A stretch of DNA of 64,000 nucleotides from JAFEDN01 sp965651935 (GTDB taxonomy: Bacteria; Pseudomonadota; Gammaproteobacteria; Coxiellales; Coxiellaceae), in the NCBI GenBank assembly GCA_965651935.1, contig CBFGTC010000003.1:79453-143452 (forward strand), written 5' to 3'. Each line of letters begins with the position of its first letter. Position 1 is the first letter of the stretch. A program made the translations under genes and the position numbers. Shown here piece after piece: positions 35,532 to 44,423 of the stretch. The notes beneath the pieces were generated by a model, which saw only the letters and a program-made list of their open reading frames with translations, made no database searches and had not been told where the DNA came from.

Positions 35532-35913
35532 ATTGATCGGTATAGGCAATGCCTTCGCGGAAGAGCCGGCTACAAACACCACCACCTCTACCACAGCGCC
35601 AGCTCCGCAAACTCCAGCGCCTAGCCAGTCCGCCAGTTTTTTGCATATGTTACCTATGCTCATCCTCTTTATTTTGGTTTTTTATTTTCTTTTAGTGCGT
35701 CCGCAAACCAAACGCGCTAAAGAGCAAAAAAAATTGATGAGCAGTTTGACGGTAGGAGACGAAGTGATCACTGCCGGAGGTATCATCGGCAAGATCAGCC
35801 GTTTGAAAGATAATTATATTGGCTTGGAAATTTCTAAGGGAGTAGAGATTACTGTGCAACGTGCTTCCATAGTGAATATTCTGCCCAAGGGTACTTTGGA
35901 TTCAGCCGAATAA
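35518..35913 (+). CDS. yajC: Sec translocon accessory protein YajC
   Basis: YajC is a small inner-membrane partner of SecDF and SecYEG. The 131-residue protein has an N-terminal Ala/Thr/Pro-rich stretch, one membrane helix (LPMLILFILVFYFLLVRPQ) and the cytoplasmic VGDEVITAGGIIGKI domain. GAGGAG at 35506-35511 selects the ATG at 35518 over an upstream TTG. The N-terminal extension before the helix is longer than in E. coli. Confidence 0.93.
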   Translation: MSLTKLIGIGNAFAEEPATNTTTSTTAPAPQTPAPSQSASFLHMLPMLILFILVFYFLLVRPQTKRAKEQKKLMSSLTVGDEVITAGGIIGKISRLKDNYIGLEISKGVEITVQRASIVNILPKGTLDSAE

Positions 35914-35919
35914 GTCCGT

Positions 35920-37788
35920 ATGAACCGATATCCTTTATGGCGTTATATTTTGTTAACGGTGCTGATTATTCTCGGCGTTCTGTACGCTTTGCCCAATATG
36001 TACGGCGAAGATTATGCCGTGCAGGTACAACACAAAGAAAGTGAGCCGGTCGCAGCAAATTTAGCCGATCAGATCACTCAAGCACTACAGTCTCAGAATG
36101 TTTCTTACAAATCCATTGTCAAAGAACCATTTTCTTGTTTGATTCGATTTTCAGATTCAGACGATCAACTTAAAGCTCAGGATGTTTTGCAGGCCACATT
36201 GGGGAATAACTACACAGTGGCGTTAAATTTAGCCGACCGGACTCCGCGATGGTTAATGAGTATCGGCGCTAGACCGATGAAATTGGGACTGGATTTACGT
36301 GGTGGTATCCACTTCTTGCTTGAAGTCGACGTTAACGCCATGCTGAAAGAACAGCTCAATAGCACAATGCAAAATATGAGCAACACTTTGCGCGAACAAC
36401 AAATCCGTTATTCAGGGATGAACACCACTGTTGATGGTAAAATCCAGTTTCAATTCCGTGATACCGCTTCTCAAGACCAAGCTTTAGCGTTACTGAAAAA
36501 AAATTACAGCGATTATGATTTTAGCGAACTCACCCAAACGCCTGGGATTAATGCTTCAATTAATAAAAATGCTTTCACGCGTTTAGTGGATTATGCCGTA
36601 AGCCAAAATATTGGTATTTTAAATAATCGAGTCAATGAATTGGGCGTAGCAGAACCGGTTATCCAACAACAAGGCCGCAATCAAATCAGCGTAGACTTGC
36701 CAGGCATTCAAGACACAGCCCGAGCTAAAGAAATTATAGGAAAAGTAGCAACCGTACGCTTTCAGCTACAGGATTTAGAACACGATGCGAAACAAGCGGC
36801 TCAAACCGGCATTGTCCCTTTGGGTTCCACTCTATTCCAATTTGAAAACCGTCCCATATTGTTAAAAGATCAAATCGTTTTGCACGGCTCCTCAATTTTA
36901 CATGCCACTCCATCCACGGATGAAAGTGGCCGTCCGGCAGTCACGGTTAGGGCAGGTGGCAGTGAAGTTCCCTTTTTCAATCGGATTACCCGTGAAAATA
37001 TTAATAAACCCATGGCGACGGTTTACGTAGAGACTCAAGTCGTTAAAAAAATGGTGAATGGCCAATTGACTACTGAAAATCAAGAAGTGGCTAAGATTAT
37101 CAACATAGCCAATATCAATAACGCTCTAGGCAATCAATTTCAAATCATGGGTTTGAGTTCACAACGCGAGGCACAGGACTTGGCTTTACAATTGCGTTCT
37201 GGAGCTTATTCTGCGCCCATTACCTTTATTCAAGAACGTTTGATTGGCCCCAGTTTAGGAAAAGAAAATATCCGCCAAGGAATCGAGTCAATGCTGGTGG
37301 CGCTGTCTATAGTGGTTATCTTTATGGCTATCTATTATAGATTATTCGGAATTTATGCCGATTTGGCGCTAATACTGAATACCATTTTTATTGTCGCGAT
37401 CATGTCTTTACTTGGCGCAACCATGACTTTACCGGGTATCGCCGGTATGGTGCTCACGATTGGTATGGCGGTGGATGCGAATGTGCTCATTGATGAACGC
37501 ATTCGAGAAGAATTGCGTAACGGAGTTTCACCACAAGCCAGTATTTATGCCGGCTATGAGCGAGCTTTTAATACCATCGTGGATTCCAATGTGACTACTT
37601 TAATTGTGGCCGTGATTCTCTTCGCCTTGGGGACGGGGCCTGTGCAAAGCTTTGCGATTACGTTGAGTATCGGCATCCTCAGTTCTATGGTGACTGCCGT
37701 TTTCTTCACTCGGGCGTTAGTGAATCTCACTTACGGATGGCGCAATGTTAAAACTTTATCCATCGGCATAAAACATGGAATTCTTTAA
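35920..37788 (+). CDS. secD: Protein translocase subunit SecD
   Basis: SecD with SecF uses the proton gradient to finish protein export across the inner membrane. The 622-residue protein has one N-terminal helix, a large periplasmic region containing LGLDLRGGIHFLLEVD, and five C-terminal helices with GMAVDANVLIDERIREE. The size is normal. It starts six bases after yajC and overlaps secF by 14 bases. Confidence 0.97.
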   Translation: MNRYPLWRYILLTVLIILGVLYALPNMYGEDYAVQVQHKESEPVAANLADQITQALQSQNVSYKSIVKEPFSCLIRFSDSDDQLKAQDVLQATLGNNYTVALNLADRTPRWLMSIGARPMKLGLDLRGGIHFLLEVDVNAMLKEQLNSTMQNMSNTLREQQIRYSGMNTTVDGKIQFQFRDTASQDQALALLKKNYSDYDFSELTQTPGINASINKNAFTRLVDYAVSQNIGILNNRVNELGVAEPVIQQQGRNQISVDLPGIQDTARAKEIIGKVATVRFQLQDLEHDAKQAAQTGIVPLGSTLFQFENRPILLKDQIVLHGSSILHATPSTDESGRPAVTVRAGGSEVPFFNRITRENINKPMATVYVETQVVKKMVNGQLTTENQEVAKIINIANINNALGNQFQIMGLSSQREAQDLALQLRSGAYSAPITFIQERLIGPSLGKENIRQGIESMLVALSIVVIFMAIYYRLFGIYADLALILNTIFIVAIMSLLGATMTLPGIAGMVLTIGMAVDANVLIDERIREELRNGVSPQASIYAGYERAFNTIVDSNVTTLIVAVILFALGTGPVQSFAITLSIGILSSMVTAVFFTRALVNLTYGWRNVKTLSIGIKHGIL

Positions 37789-38689
37789 ATTCAACACCAA
37801 AATTCAATTTATGCGCCAACGTAAAGGCGCTGCTATTTTTTCAGCCATCATATTTATCGCCTCCATTCTGACGTTGATCACACAAGGTTTAACTTTAGGA
37901 TTGGATTTTACTGGCGGCAATCAAGTGTCTATCAGTTACGATCAAGCCCCTAATGTCGAGCAAATTCGACATGATTTGGCGGCAGCAGGGTTTAAAAACG
38001 CGGTTGTTCAAAGTTATAATCGCAAAGAGCTTTCCATACGCCTTCCGCCTCAAAAAGGCTTAAATCAAACTCAAGTACAGCAACGTCTGCAAAATGCCTT
38101 ACCAGGGGCGTCGGTGGGTAGTTTTGAATATATTGGCCCTCAGGTTAGTCAAAGTTTACTGACTAACGGAATTTTGGCAGTGTTAATTGCCTTGATCAGC
38201 ACCATGGTCTACATTGCTTTGCGTTTCGAATACCGATTTGCGGTTTCCGCCGCTGTGGGATTGATCCATGACCCCATTTTGATATTGGGAATTTTTTCTT
38301 TTTTTCATCTCAATTTCGATATGATCGTGTTAACGGCTTTGCTCACCGTGATTGGTTATTCATTGAATGACACTATCGTAGTCTACGATCGAGTTCGAGA
38401 AAATTTCCGCAAGGTCAGGAAAGGCAGCTCTTTAGAAATTATGGATCTGTCTATTAATCAAACTTTATCACGTACTATTATGACCTCGGGTTTAACTCTG
38501 GTGGTGGTCTTGGCCTTGCTCTTTTTTGGCGGGTCCATGATTCACGGGTTTGCCTTGGCCATGACTATCGGTATTGTGATTGGAACCTATTCTTCCATAT
38601 ATGTGGCTGGATCATTAGCGGTTGCCTTAGGTCTAGAACGGAAACATTTATTAGCCGCCGTTAAACGCGTTGAAGATGATACACCTTAA
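37775..38689 (+). CDS. secF: Protein translocase subunit SecF
   Basis: SecF completes the SecDF complex. The 304-residue protein carries GLDFTGGNQVSI after the first helix, and the C-terminal IGYSLNDTIVVYDRVRENFRK signature with five further membrane segments. It starts within the end of secD, so translation is coupled. Transcription then meets the convergent suhB gene. Confidence 0.97.
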   Translation: MEFFKFNTKIQFMRQRKGAAIFSAIIFIASILTLITQGLTLGLDFTGGNQVSISYDQAPNVEQIRHDLAAAGFKNAVVQSYNRKELSIRLPPQKGLNQTQVQQRLQNALPGASVGSFEYIGPQVSQSLLTNGILAVLIALISTMVYIALRFEYRFAVSAAVGLIHDPILILGIFSFFHLNFDMIVLTALLTVIGYSLNDTIVVYDRVRENFRKVRKGSSLEIMDLSINQTLSRTIMTSGLTLVVVLALLFFGGSMIHGFALAMTIGIVIGTYSSIYVAGSLAVALGLERKHLLAAVKRVEDDTP

Positions 38690-38708
38690 GCTCTGATTTA
38701 TCCTAAAA

Positions 38709-39488
38709 TTAATAACAATTTTGTACGATTTCTTGGAGTGGTTTGTAGATTTTGGAGTTAGCAGCGATGATCTGGCCTTTATTTAAATAATTTTTATCAT
38801 TTTGAAAATCTCCGACGATTCCCCCGGCTTCTTTAACTAAGAGAACACCCGCGGCCATATCCCATTCCTTTAGATGACTTTCCCAAAAGGCGTCTAAGCG
38901 TCCGGCGGCGACATAAGCTAAATCTAAAGCAGCCGAGCCTGCGCGGCGAACGCCGCTGCATTGTAAGGAAACTTGTTCAAATGACTTTAAATAAACTGGA
39001 AAATGTTCCATGGCGCTATGGGGAAATCCGGTACCGATTAAAGCATCAGTTAATTTAGGAGTTGAGCTTACTCGAATGCGGCGATCATTAAGGGCCGCAC
39101 CTTGTCCCCGAGCCGCAGTAAATAATTCATTACGGACAGGATCATAAATGACACCAATTTCTAATTGATTCTGATTTTTAACCGCAATGGAAATGCAAAA
39201 ATGCGGAAAACCGTGGATATAATTAGTGGTACCGTCTAAAGGGTCAATTATCCAGCAATAAGCATTCCCTTCACTATATCCACTTTCTTCACCTAAAATA
39301 CCGTGATCGGGATAAGCTTTATGAATGACATGAATTATTTCCTGTTCTGAGCGGCGATCTACCTCAGTGACAAAATCATAATTCGCTTTACGACTCACGG
39401 TTAAAGAATCTAACCTGTCCATATATCGGAGCAGGGTTTTACTCGCTTGTCTGGCGGCTTGTATAGCAATGTTTAATAGAGGATGCAT
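38709..39488 (-). CDS. suhB: Inositol-1-monophosphatase family protein SuhB
   Basis: SuhB is a magnesium-dependent phosphatase that in E. coli also joins the rRNA antitermination complex. The metal-binding motifs GEESGYSEG, DPLDGTTNYIHGFPHF and EWDMAAG are all present. The 259-residue length is standard. In many gammaproteobacteria suhB lies near secF and trmJ, and that order is kept here apart from the inserted ankyrin and FAD genes. Confidence 0.94.
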   Translation of the reverse strand: MHPLLNIAIQAARQASKTLLRYMDRLDSLTVSRKANYDFVTEVDRRSEQEIIHVIHKAYPDHGILGEESGYSEGNAYCWIIDPLDGTTNYIHGFPHFCISIAVKNQNQLEIGVIYDPVRNELFTAARGQGAALNDRRIRVSSTPKLTDALIGTGFPHSAMEHFPVYLKSFEQVSLQCSGVRRAGSAALDLAYVAAGRLDAFWESHLKEWDMAAGVLLVKEAGGIVGDFQNDKNYLNKGQIIAANSKIYKPLQEIVQNCY

Positions 39489-39576
39489 GGTTGTAGGATA
39501 TCAAAAATACAATCCCCTGTCATTACAAAGTACAGACGTTTCAGCGATTCCCCCCAAAGCTAAACGAGTTATTAAT

Positions 39577-41967
39577 TTATTTTTTGCTGAAACTGGACTC
39601 ACTCAATGAATGTTTGGAATCGGCAATACTCGGTTGTATTGTATTGACAAATACTTGTGGATTTTGACTTAAAGAAGTTTGTTGTATTTCTGGACAATAC
39701 GCAAGGATTATGTCCACTATTTCTCGTTTATTGTATGAATTAACATATTTATAAACTTCGATTAATTTAGTTTGTGGGTGACTAGCGCTATTTAATATTA
39801 GCTTAAAAATTTCAATATTGCTGTCTTTAGCGGCTATCAGCAGAGGAGATTGAGATTTAGCGTCCGTCTGACAAACGTCAGCATTTTTATTTTCAATTAA
39901 ATACTTAACCACGTTTAAGGCGTTATCTTTTATAGCTAATATAAGCATGGTTAGGCCTTGGCCATCTAGAGGATGATTAACATCCGGTATTTTTTTTAAT
40001 AATAACTCAAGAAATAGTAAGTTATCATTTAACACCGATATAGCGATACATGGAATAATTATATTAATCTTCGAAAGAATAAGCTCAAATAAGCGCTGAT
40101 TTCGTGTAGTTACAGCAAATTTATAATCATATAAAGTGACGATTCCTTTATTAAACAATAGTTCAAAACTAGATGAATTATTGTTTTGCCATGCTAAAGC
40201 TAAAGGATAAACACCCTTTGATTTATATGAAATATGAATTTTTTGTTCAGCAATATAGTTGAGGTATTCCTCAATGAACTTAGTTCTTTCGGCATAATTA
40301 GCCGTCAAATTTAAAATAGAATGAGTTTTTTTTAGATTTTTTTTAGGGATAAAGCTTAATATTGTTTTAAAATTTGTTTGATTGTTTTGTTTTATTGTCT
40401 TTGATAATAGCCTATATAAAAACTTGTGCGCATTTTCCGGGGCATATTTGTAATACAATTTTACAATTAACTTTGAAGTTTTAAAATCTTGTTTGGCGAA
40501 ATTCAGTGAAAAAGAAAAATTAAAATCGACGCCTAATCGTCTGGCTATGCCTTCAGCTAAAATAAATCGCTTATTTTTGATTGCTAGAGTTAGAGTATCA
40601 TTTCCCTCATTATCAATTGCTTTTAAAATGTCATTACGGTGATACTTTTGCATAACATACACAAATGCGTCCCGATGATCGTTTATTACTGTCGTCATTA
40701 ATAAATTTCTGCCTTCTCTATCTTTTACAAACATTAACTCATTTAGATTATTTGGATATTGGGATAGTATTACTTTAAATAACTCTAAATTATTTGTTTT
40801 AATAGCAACAACAAGGGCATTAAAAACGTTGTTTAAATCCCACTCAAATGACAGCAACTGACACGTTACTTCTATATGTCTATTTTCAACCGCGATGACT
40901 AAAGGTGATTTTTTATCCTTATTTTGACTATGTAATAAATTTTTCACCTCTTCTATCATGAAGTGACTGACTCTATTAAAATAATCATTAATTTCTGTTA
41001 TTATTTCAACATGACCAGCCTTAGCAACAATACTTAATGCATTTTCCCTGTCTCCTAATAACTGAACTTGACTCAATTGCACTCCGTGGAGTTCAAGATT
41101 AGATAAAGCAGCTCTAAATCCCAAAATATCTCCATCCCTGGCTGTTTTTAATAAGTTGACACAATACTTCGCTTCGCTCATAATCTGAGTGAAATCAGTT
41201 TTATCCTTAAATTCTTTTTCTTCTAGCTGATGTTCTTTGATAATTTCTTCTATTAATTTGTTCTGATCACGATACAATAAATCAATAAATAAATCTCTTA
41301 AACAATCTATAGTATAAATTTGCCATTCCTGTTGGATTGAAAAATGCCCTTTCAATAGGTCAGAAATTGCTGGATTATCTTTAATAGCGATTGGCTTCAG
41401 TTTTAATTCTCTATAAATAGCCCCTATAATCACTTCACAGATTATATATGGCATTTCCCTTAATAAAGTTTGAGAATGACTGGCATGATTTGAACTACGC
41501 AATTTAAAATATTCTTTAAAAGCCCTTTTCCATTTTATAGAAAAAATTTGTTGGGAAGATACAATAGTAATTTCTTCTATTCCTCCTTTATGATCTTTCC
41601 AAACTCCCATTCCTACACGAGGTTTATGATTTAGTCCATATCTCTCATCCAACTGTTTATGTAAATTTCCTCCAGTTGCTTGTGGATTAATTATCCCTCT
41701 GGTACGCGAGGTTAAGGAGCGGATATATTTAGGCAAAGGTTTGCCGTATTTATCTAATTCTTTGCCTTCAGAATCTCCTTTATTATAGGCAGGGAGCATT
41801 ATAATTACGTTATCTTCTAAGTCTACACAAGTAATTAAGCCTTGACCGGAACGACTTAAATCAAATAAATGTTTTGATTCTGGTAATAATTTTGCTTCTG
41901 ATATTTTTTTAAGGTCTAATGGAAAAAGTGGGATAAAGGGTAAATTTTTTTCTTTCACTTCTACCAC
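39577..41967 (-). CDS. Ankyrin-repeat protein, effector-like
   Basis: This 796-residue cytoplasmic-type protein has a globular N-terminal region of about 250 residues that I do not recognise and a long array of diverged ankyrin repeats from about residue 290 to 780. Clear units include ENALSIVAKAGHVEIITEI, SPLVIAVENRHIEVTCQLL and SPLLIAAKDSNIEIFKLIL. The start is GTG at 41967. The gene is AT-rich compared with suhB and secF. Ankyrin proteins in Legionellales are often Dot/Icm effectors; that is inferred. The last codons (ESSFSKK stop) and the flanks of this gene are repeated upstream of trmJ. Confidence 0.8.
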   Translation of the reverse strand: MVEVKEKNLPFIPLFPLDLKKISEAKLLPESKHLFDLSRSGQGLITCVDLEDNVIIMLPAYNKGDSEGKELDKYGKPLPKYIRSLTSRTRGIINPQATGGNLHKQLDERYGLNHKPRVGMGVWKDHKGGIEEITIVSSQQIFSIKWKRAFKEYFKLRSSNHASHSQTLLREMPYIICEVIIGAIYRELKLKPIAIKDNPAISDLLKGHFSIQQEWQIYTIDCLRDLFIDLLYRDQNKLIEEIIKEHQLEEKEFKDKTDFTQIMSEAKYCVNLLKTARDGDILGFRAALSNLELHGVQLSQVQLLGDRENALSIVAKAGHVEIITEINDYFNRVSHFMIEEVKNLLHSQNKDKKSPLVIAVENRHIEVTCQLLSFEWDLNNVFNALVVAIKTNNLELFKVILSQYPNNLNELMFVKDREGRNLLMTTVINDHRDAFVYVMQKYHRNDILKAIDNEGNDTLTLAIKNKRFILAEGIARRLGVDFNFSFSLNFAKQDFKTSKLIVKLYYKYAPENAHKFLYRLLSKTIKQNNQTNFKTILSFIPKKNLKKTHSILNLTANYAERTKFIEEYLNYIAEQKIHISYKSKGVYPLALAWQNNNSSSFELLFNKGIVTLYDYKFAVTTRNQRLFELILSKINIIIPCIAISVLNDNLLFLELLLKKIPDVNHPLDGQGLTMLILAIKDNALNVVKYLIENKNADVCQTDAKSQSPLLIAAKDSNIEIFKLILNSASHPQTKLIEVYKYVNSYNKREIVDIILAYCPEIQQTSLSQNPQVFVNTIQPSIADSKHSLSESSFSKK

Positions 41968-42054
41968 CTACTACCTGAATGAATATAAGAAATACATAAC
42001 AACAACAAATTATCCAAAAACTATATTACAATATTATTAAGGATTTCTTAAATC

Positions 42055-42153
42055 ATGCAAAATATTCGAATTATTTTGGTTAATCCAAAGCCACCCCGGA
42101 AATATTGGTGCAACGAGTTGGGCTCTGAAAAATGTGGGTTTAACTCGGCTTTA
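42055..42153 (+). pseudogene. Truncated, frameshifted duplicate of the trmJ 5' end
   Basis: These 99 bases match the first 98 bases of trmJ at 43695-43792 at roughly 90 percent identity, starting exactly at the ATG. An extra base between positions 31 and 45 shifts the frame, so the fragment cannot make TrmJ. The 80 or so bases upstream also match the region upstream of trmJ, including TGAATGAATAT and TTAAGGA. Homology stops abruptly at 42153. The 69-codon frame that remains is not a real gene. Confidence 0.88.
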
Positions 42154-42186
42154 CTGGGAATTTACTTTATGCGATGGCGGGCTGAA

Positions 42187-42210
42187 GGAGGAGAATTGCG
42201 ATACTCCTCC
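42187..42210. terminator. Stem-loop after the FAD oxidoreductase gene
   Basis: GGAGGAG at 42187-42193 pairs with CTCCTCC at 42204-42210 around a ten-base loop, 14 bases past the stop of the minus-strand FAD gene. No T-run follows on either strand, so it may be a 3'-stabilising hairpin rather than a terminator. Confidence 0.35.
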
Positions 42211-42223
42211 CGACTGGCACTTC

Positions 42224-43423
42224 CTATAATTTTGATAATGTCTTCCCCATCGGCTCTAACATAGGTTTTTTGACCCATGTTTCTACAGCGCATTGAAAAT
42301 CCGGCCAAAATTTGGTGACTCCAACATTATTTTCAATTTCTCCAGAAAAATCGCGTACCTGTCGTGGATATCCCGCACCCAGCACAAAAATTCCTGCCAA
42401 CCCTGTTTCAGTGGTTTCTCTATTATAAGAAGAGAGTAGCGATGCCGAAGGTTTTCCATTTATCTTTAAGGTATCGACGGCCTGAAGACCAATGGCACTG
42501 ACTATATGGCTATATTTTGATAAATCATCTAGATCACCTTTCACTACTTGCCACTGGCAAGCATAGCGTTTCTGATTTGCCAGTAATAATTTAGTCCAGT
42601 GGGCAACTTGGCCTTTTAAACCAGTATTATCGTACTGTGTACGCTTTATTCCTTTCTCGTCGTGCACGCAACTTGCAAATCGATATTCTTTATTCATAAA
42701 CTGGGTAACGCGTACATCCGCTTTTATTAAATTCATTGTTGCCAAAGCAGCGGAATGAGAAGAACCTATCAAGGCGACATGAATCAGTCTACCAGGATTG
42801 TTTTCCATAAATTTTTGTAAATTCTCAGTACTGAGCGCTATCTCCAAGGGCAGCACTTTACTGCTTTCTTTAGAAGGGATGAGGACAGATTTAGCTTCAG
42901 CCCCTGTAGCAATGATTACTTTGCTGGCGATATAAACACTATATTCTTTCTGCTTATCCGCAACTAGCAAACTTAAACCGGATGCAATTTGATTAATATT
43001 AATAACCATTGCTGCAATTGAATCAACGATACCGCACATAAGATTGGTCATGAGTTGTAAAGGCTCCGCTGCGGCTTTTAGTGAGCATGCATATTTGCTC
43101 TTTAATGCATTGATCATTAAAAATAATTCTTTGTCATAACTCGCTTGGTATTGCTTTTCAATCATGGCAAATATTTGCTGATAGACAGTAATGTATTTTC
43201 CAACCTCGGTGTTGCCAGGTACACTGGCCCATTGTTTTCCAAATGAGCCGACTTTAAATTCTGGATCTATCCATAATATTCCCTCATTAGGTATTCCTTT
43301 TTTTAACAAAGCAGCTACGGCCAGGATACCTGCAGGGCCAGCGCCAATCACAACAAACTCATATTGCCTAGTTCGAGCTTTATGCGGTAAAGATTCATGG
43401 GTTAGTCTTTTTAATTTTTTCAT
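42224..43423 (-). CDS. FAD/NAD(P)-binding oxidoreductase of unknown substrate
   Basis: The 399-residue protein has an N-terminal FAD-binding GxGxxG (VIGAGPAG, about residues 25-32), a second nucleotide-binding turn VALIGSSHSAA near residue 217, an ATG-type motif (VIIATGAEAK) and a C-terminal GIFVLGAG segment. This layout is that of pyridine-nucleotide oxidoreductases and N-hydroxylating monooxygenases, but no substrate can be read. It lies exactly between two copies of a duplicated segment, so it probably arrived with or during that rearrangement. Its composition is closer to core genes than the adjacent ankyrin gene. Confidence 0.75.
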   Translation of the reverse strand: MKKLKRLTHESLPHKARTRQYEFVVIGAGPAGILAVAALLKKGIPNEGILWIDPEFKVGSFGKQWASVPGNTEVGKYITVYQQIFAMIEKQYQASYDKELFLMINALKSKYACSLKAAAEPLQLMTNLMCGIVDSIAAMVININQIASGLSLLVADKQKEYSVYIASKVIIATGAEAKSVLIPSKESSKVLPLEIALSTENLQKFMENNPGRLIHVALIGSSHSAALATMNLIKADVRVTQFMNKEYRFASCVHDEKGIKRTQYDNTGLKGQVAHWTKLLLANQKRYACQWQVVKGDLDDLSKYSHIVSAIGLQAVDTLKINGKPSASLLSSYNRETTETGLAGIFVLGAGYPRQVRDFSGEIENNVGVTKFWPDFQCAVETWVKKPMLEPMGKTLSKL

Positions 43424-43560
43424 GATTTTTCCTTATTATTAAATGTTTCTAAGTTTTTATATCTTAGTAATTTATTTAATATAATAAAAATTTATTATTT
43501 TTATCAAAATAATCAAAAAATTTGATATGTGATTGTGGTAAATTTAGCGTAAAAATTTGT

Positions 43561-43620
43561 TAAACAGGTTACTATTATTTATGGCTGAAACTGGATTCGC
43601 CTATTACTTGAATGAATATG
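43561..43620 (-). pseudogene. Deletion scar of a second ankyrin gene
   Basis: On the minus strand, 43598-43575 reads GAA TCC AGT TTC AGC CAT AAA TAA, that is ESSFSHK and stop, against ESSFSKK and stop at the 3' end of the ankyrin gene at 39577-39600. The bases after the stop still match (12 of 16). Directly on the other side, 43602-43620 matches the region just upstream of the ankyrin start. Nearly the whole gene between has been lost. Together these show a degraded second copy of the ankyrin locus. Confidence 0.7.
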
Positions 43621-43694
43621 ATGAACACATAGATAATGATTGAATCTTATTCAAAAACGATAATGTAATATTGTTAAGGAGCCCTTTAAAAAAT

Positions 43695-44420
43695 ATGCAA
43701 AATATTCGAATTATTTTGGTCAATCCTAGTCATCCTGGAAATATTGGTGCAACGAGTCGGGCTATGAAAAATATGGGTTTAACTCGGCTTTATCTCGTGG
43801 CGCCAGAAGCATTTCCGCATCCTGAAGCTTATTACAGATCAGCGGGAGCTGATGATGTTTTAAATTCCGCGGTGGTGACCAGCGATTTACCGCAAGCCTT
43901 AACAGGTTGTGAATGGGCTTATGCTGCTAGCGCCCGATTGCGGCGCTTAGATTTGACCGCGTGTAATGTGCGCCAATGTGCGGAACAAATTGTGCAGATG
44001 ACACGGCAACCTGAAGTGGCTCTCGTATTCGGTAGAGAATCTTCGGGGTTAACAAATTGGGAATTAGCGCAATGTTCGGTGCACGTGCAAATACCTACAG
44101 ATGAGCAATTTCAATCTTTAAACTTAGCAGCCGCTGTACAGATTTTTGCTTACGAAATTCGAATGGCTTGGCTGAACGCTAATCCACTTCAAACTGAGGC
44201 AAAATCACGGATATTGGCTCCGCATGAGCAAATGCTCAGCCTCTACCATCATTTGGAGGCGACATTAAAACAAGTCGAATTCCTGAATCCCGCGCATCCT
44301 AAAAAACTCATGCAAAGATTACAGAGAATGTTTAATCGAGCTCAGTTAGATTCCACTGAAGTGAATATTTTACGAGGAATATTGACATCAATTGATAAAA
44401 TGATAGGATCACAAGAATAA
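43695..44420 (+). CDS. trmJ: tRNA (cytidine/uridine-2'-O-)-methyltransferase TrmJ
   Basis: TrmJ methylates the ribose of nucleotide 32 in several tRNAs. The 241-residue SPOUT protein starts NIRIILVNPSHPGNIGATSRAMKNMG and has VFGRESSGLTNWEL and IPTDEQFQSLNLAAAVQ, the knot motifs. The open frame begins at a TTG at 43671; the ATG at 43695 is the family start and matches the start of the duplicated fragment at 42055. AAGGAG is 12 bases upstream, a long spacing. An IscS-like gene follows after three bases. Confidence 0.93.
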   Translation: MQNIRIILVNPSHPGNIGATSRAMKNMGLTRLYLVAPEAFPHPEAYYRSAGADDVLNSAVVTSDLPQALTGCEWAYAASARLRRLDLTACNVRQCAEQIVQMTRQPEVALVFGRESSGLTNWELAQCSVHVQIPTDEQFQSLNLAAAVQIFAYEIRMAWLNANPLQTEAKSRILAPHEQMLSLYHHLEATLKQVEFLNPAHPKKLMQRLQRMFNRAQLDSTEVNILRGILTSIDKMIGSQE

Positions 44421-44423
44421 ATT

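Noticed and set aside
42055..42264. 69-codon plus-strand frame beginning like TrmJ
   Set aside because: It is a frameshifted fragment of trmJ; after about 30 bases it leaves the TrmJ frame, so it is listed as a pseudogene and not as a gene.
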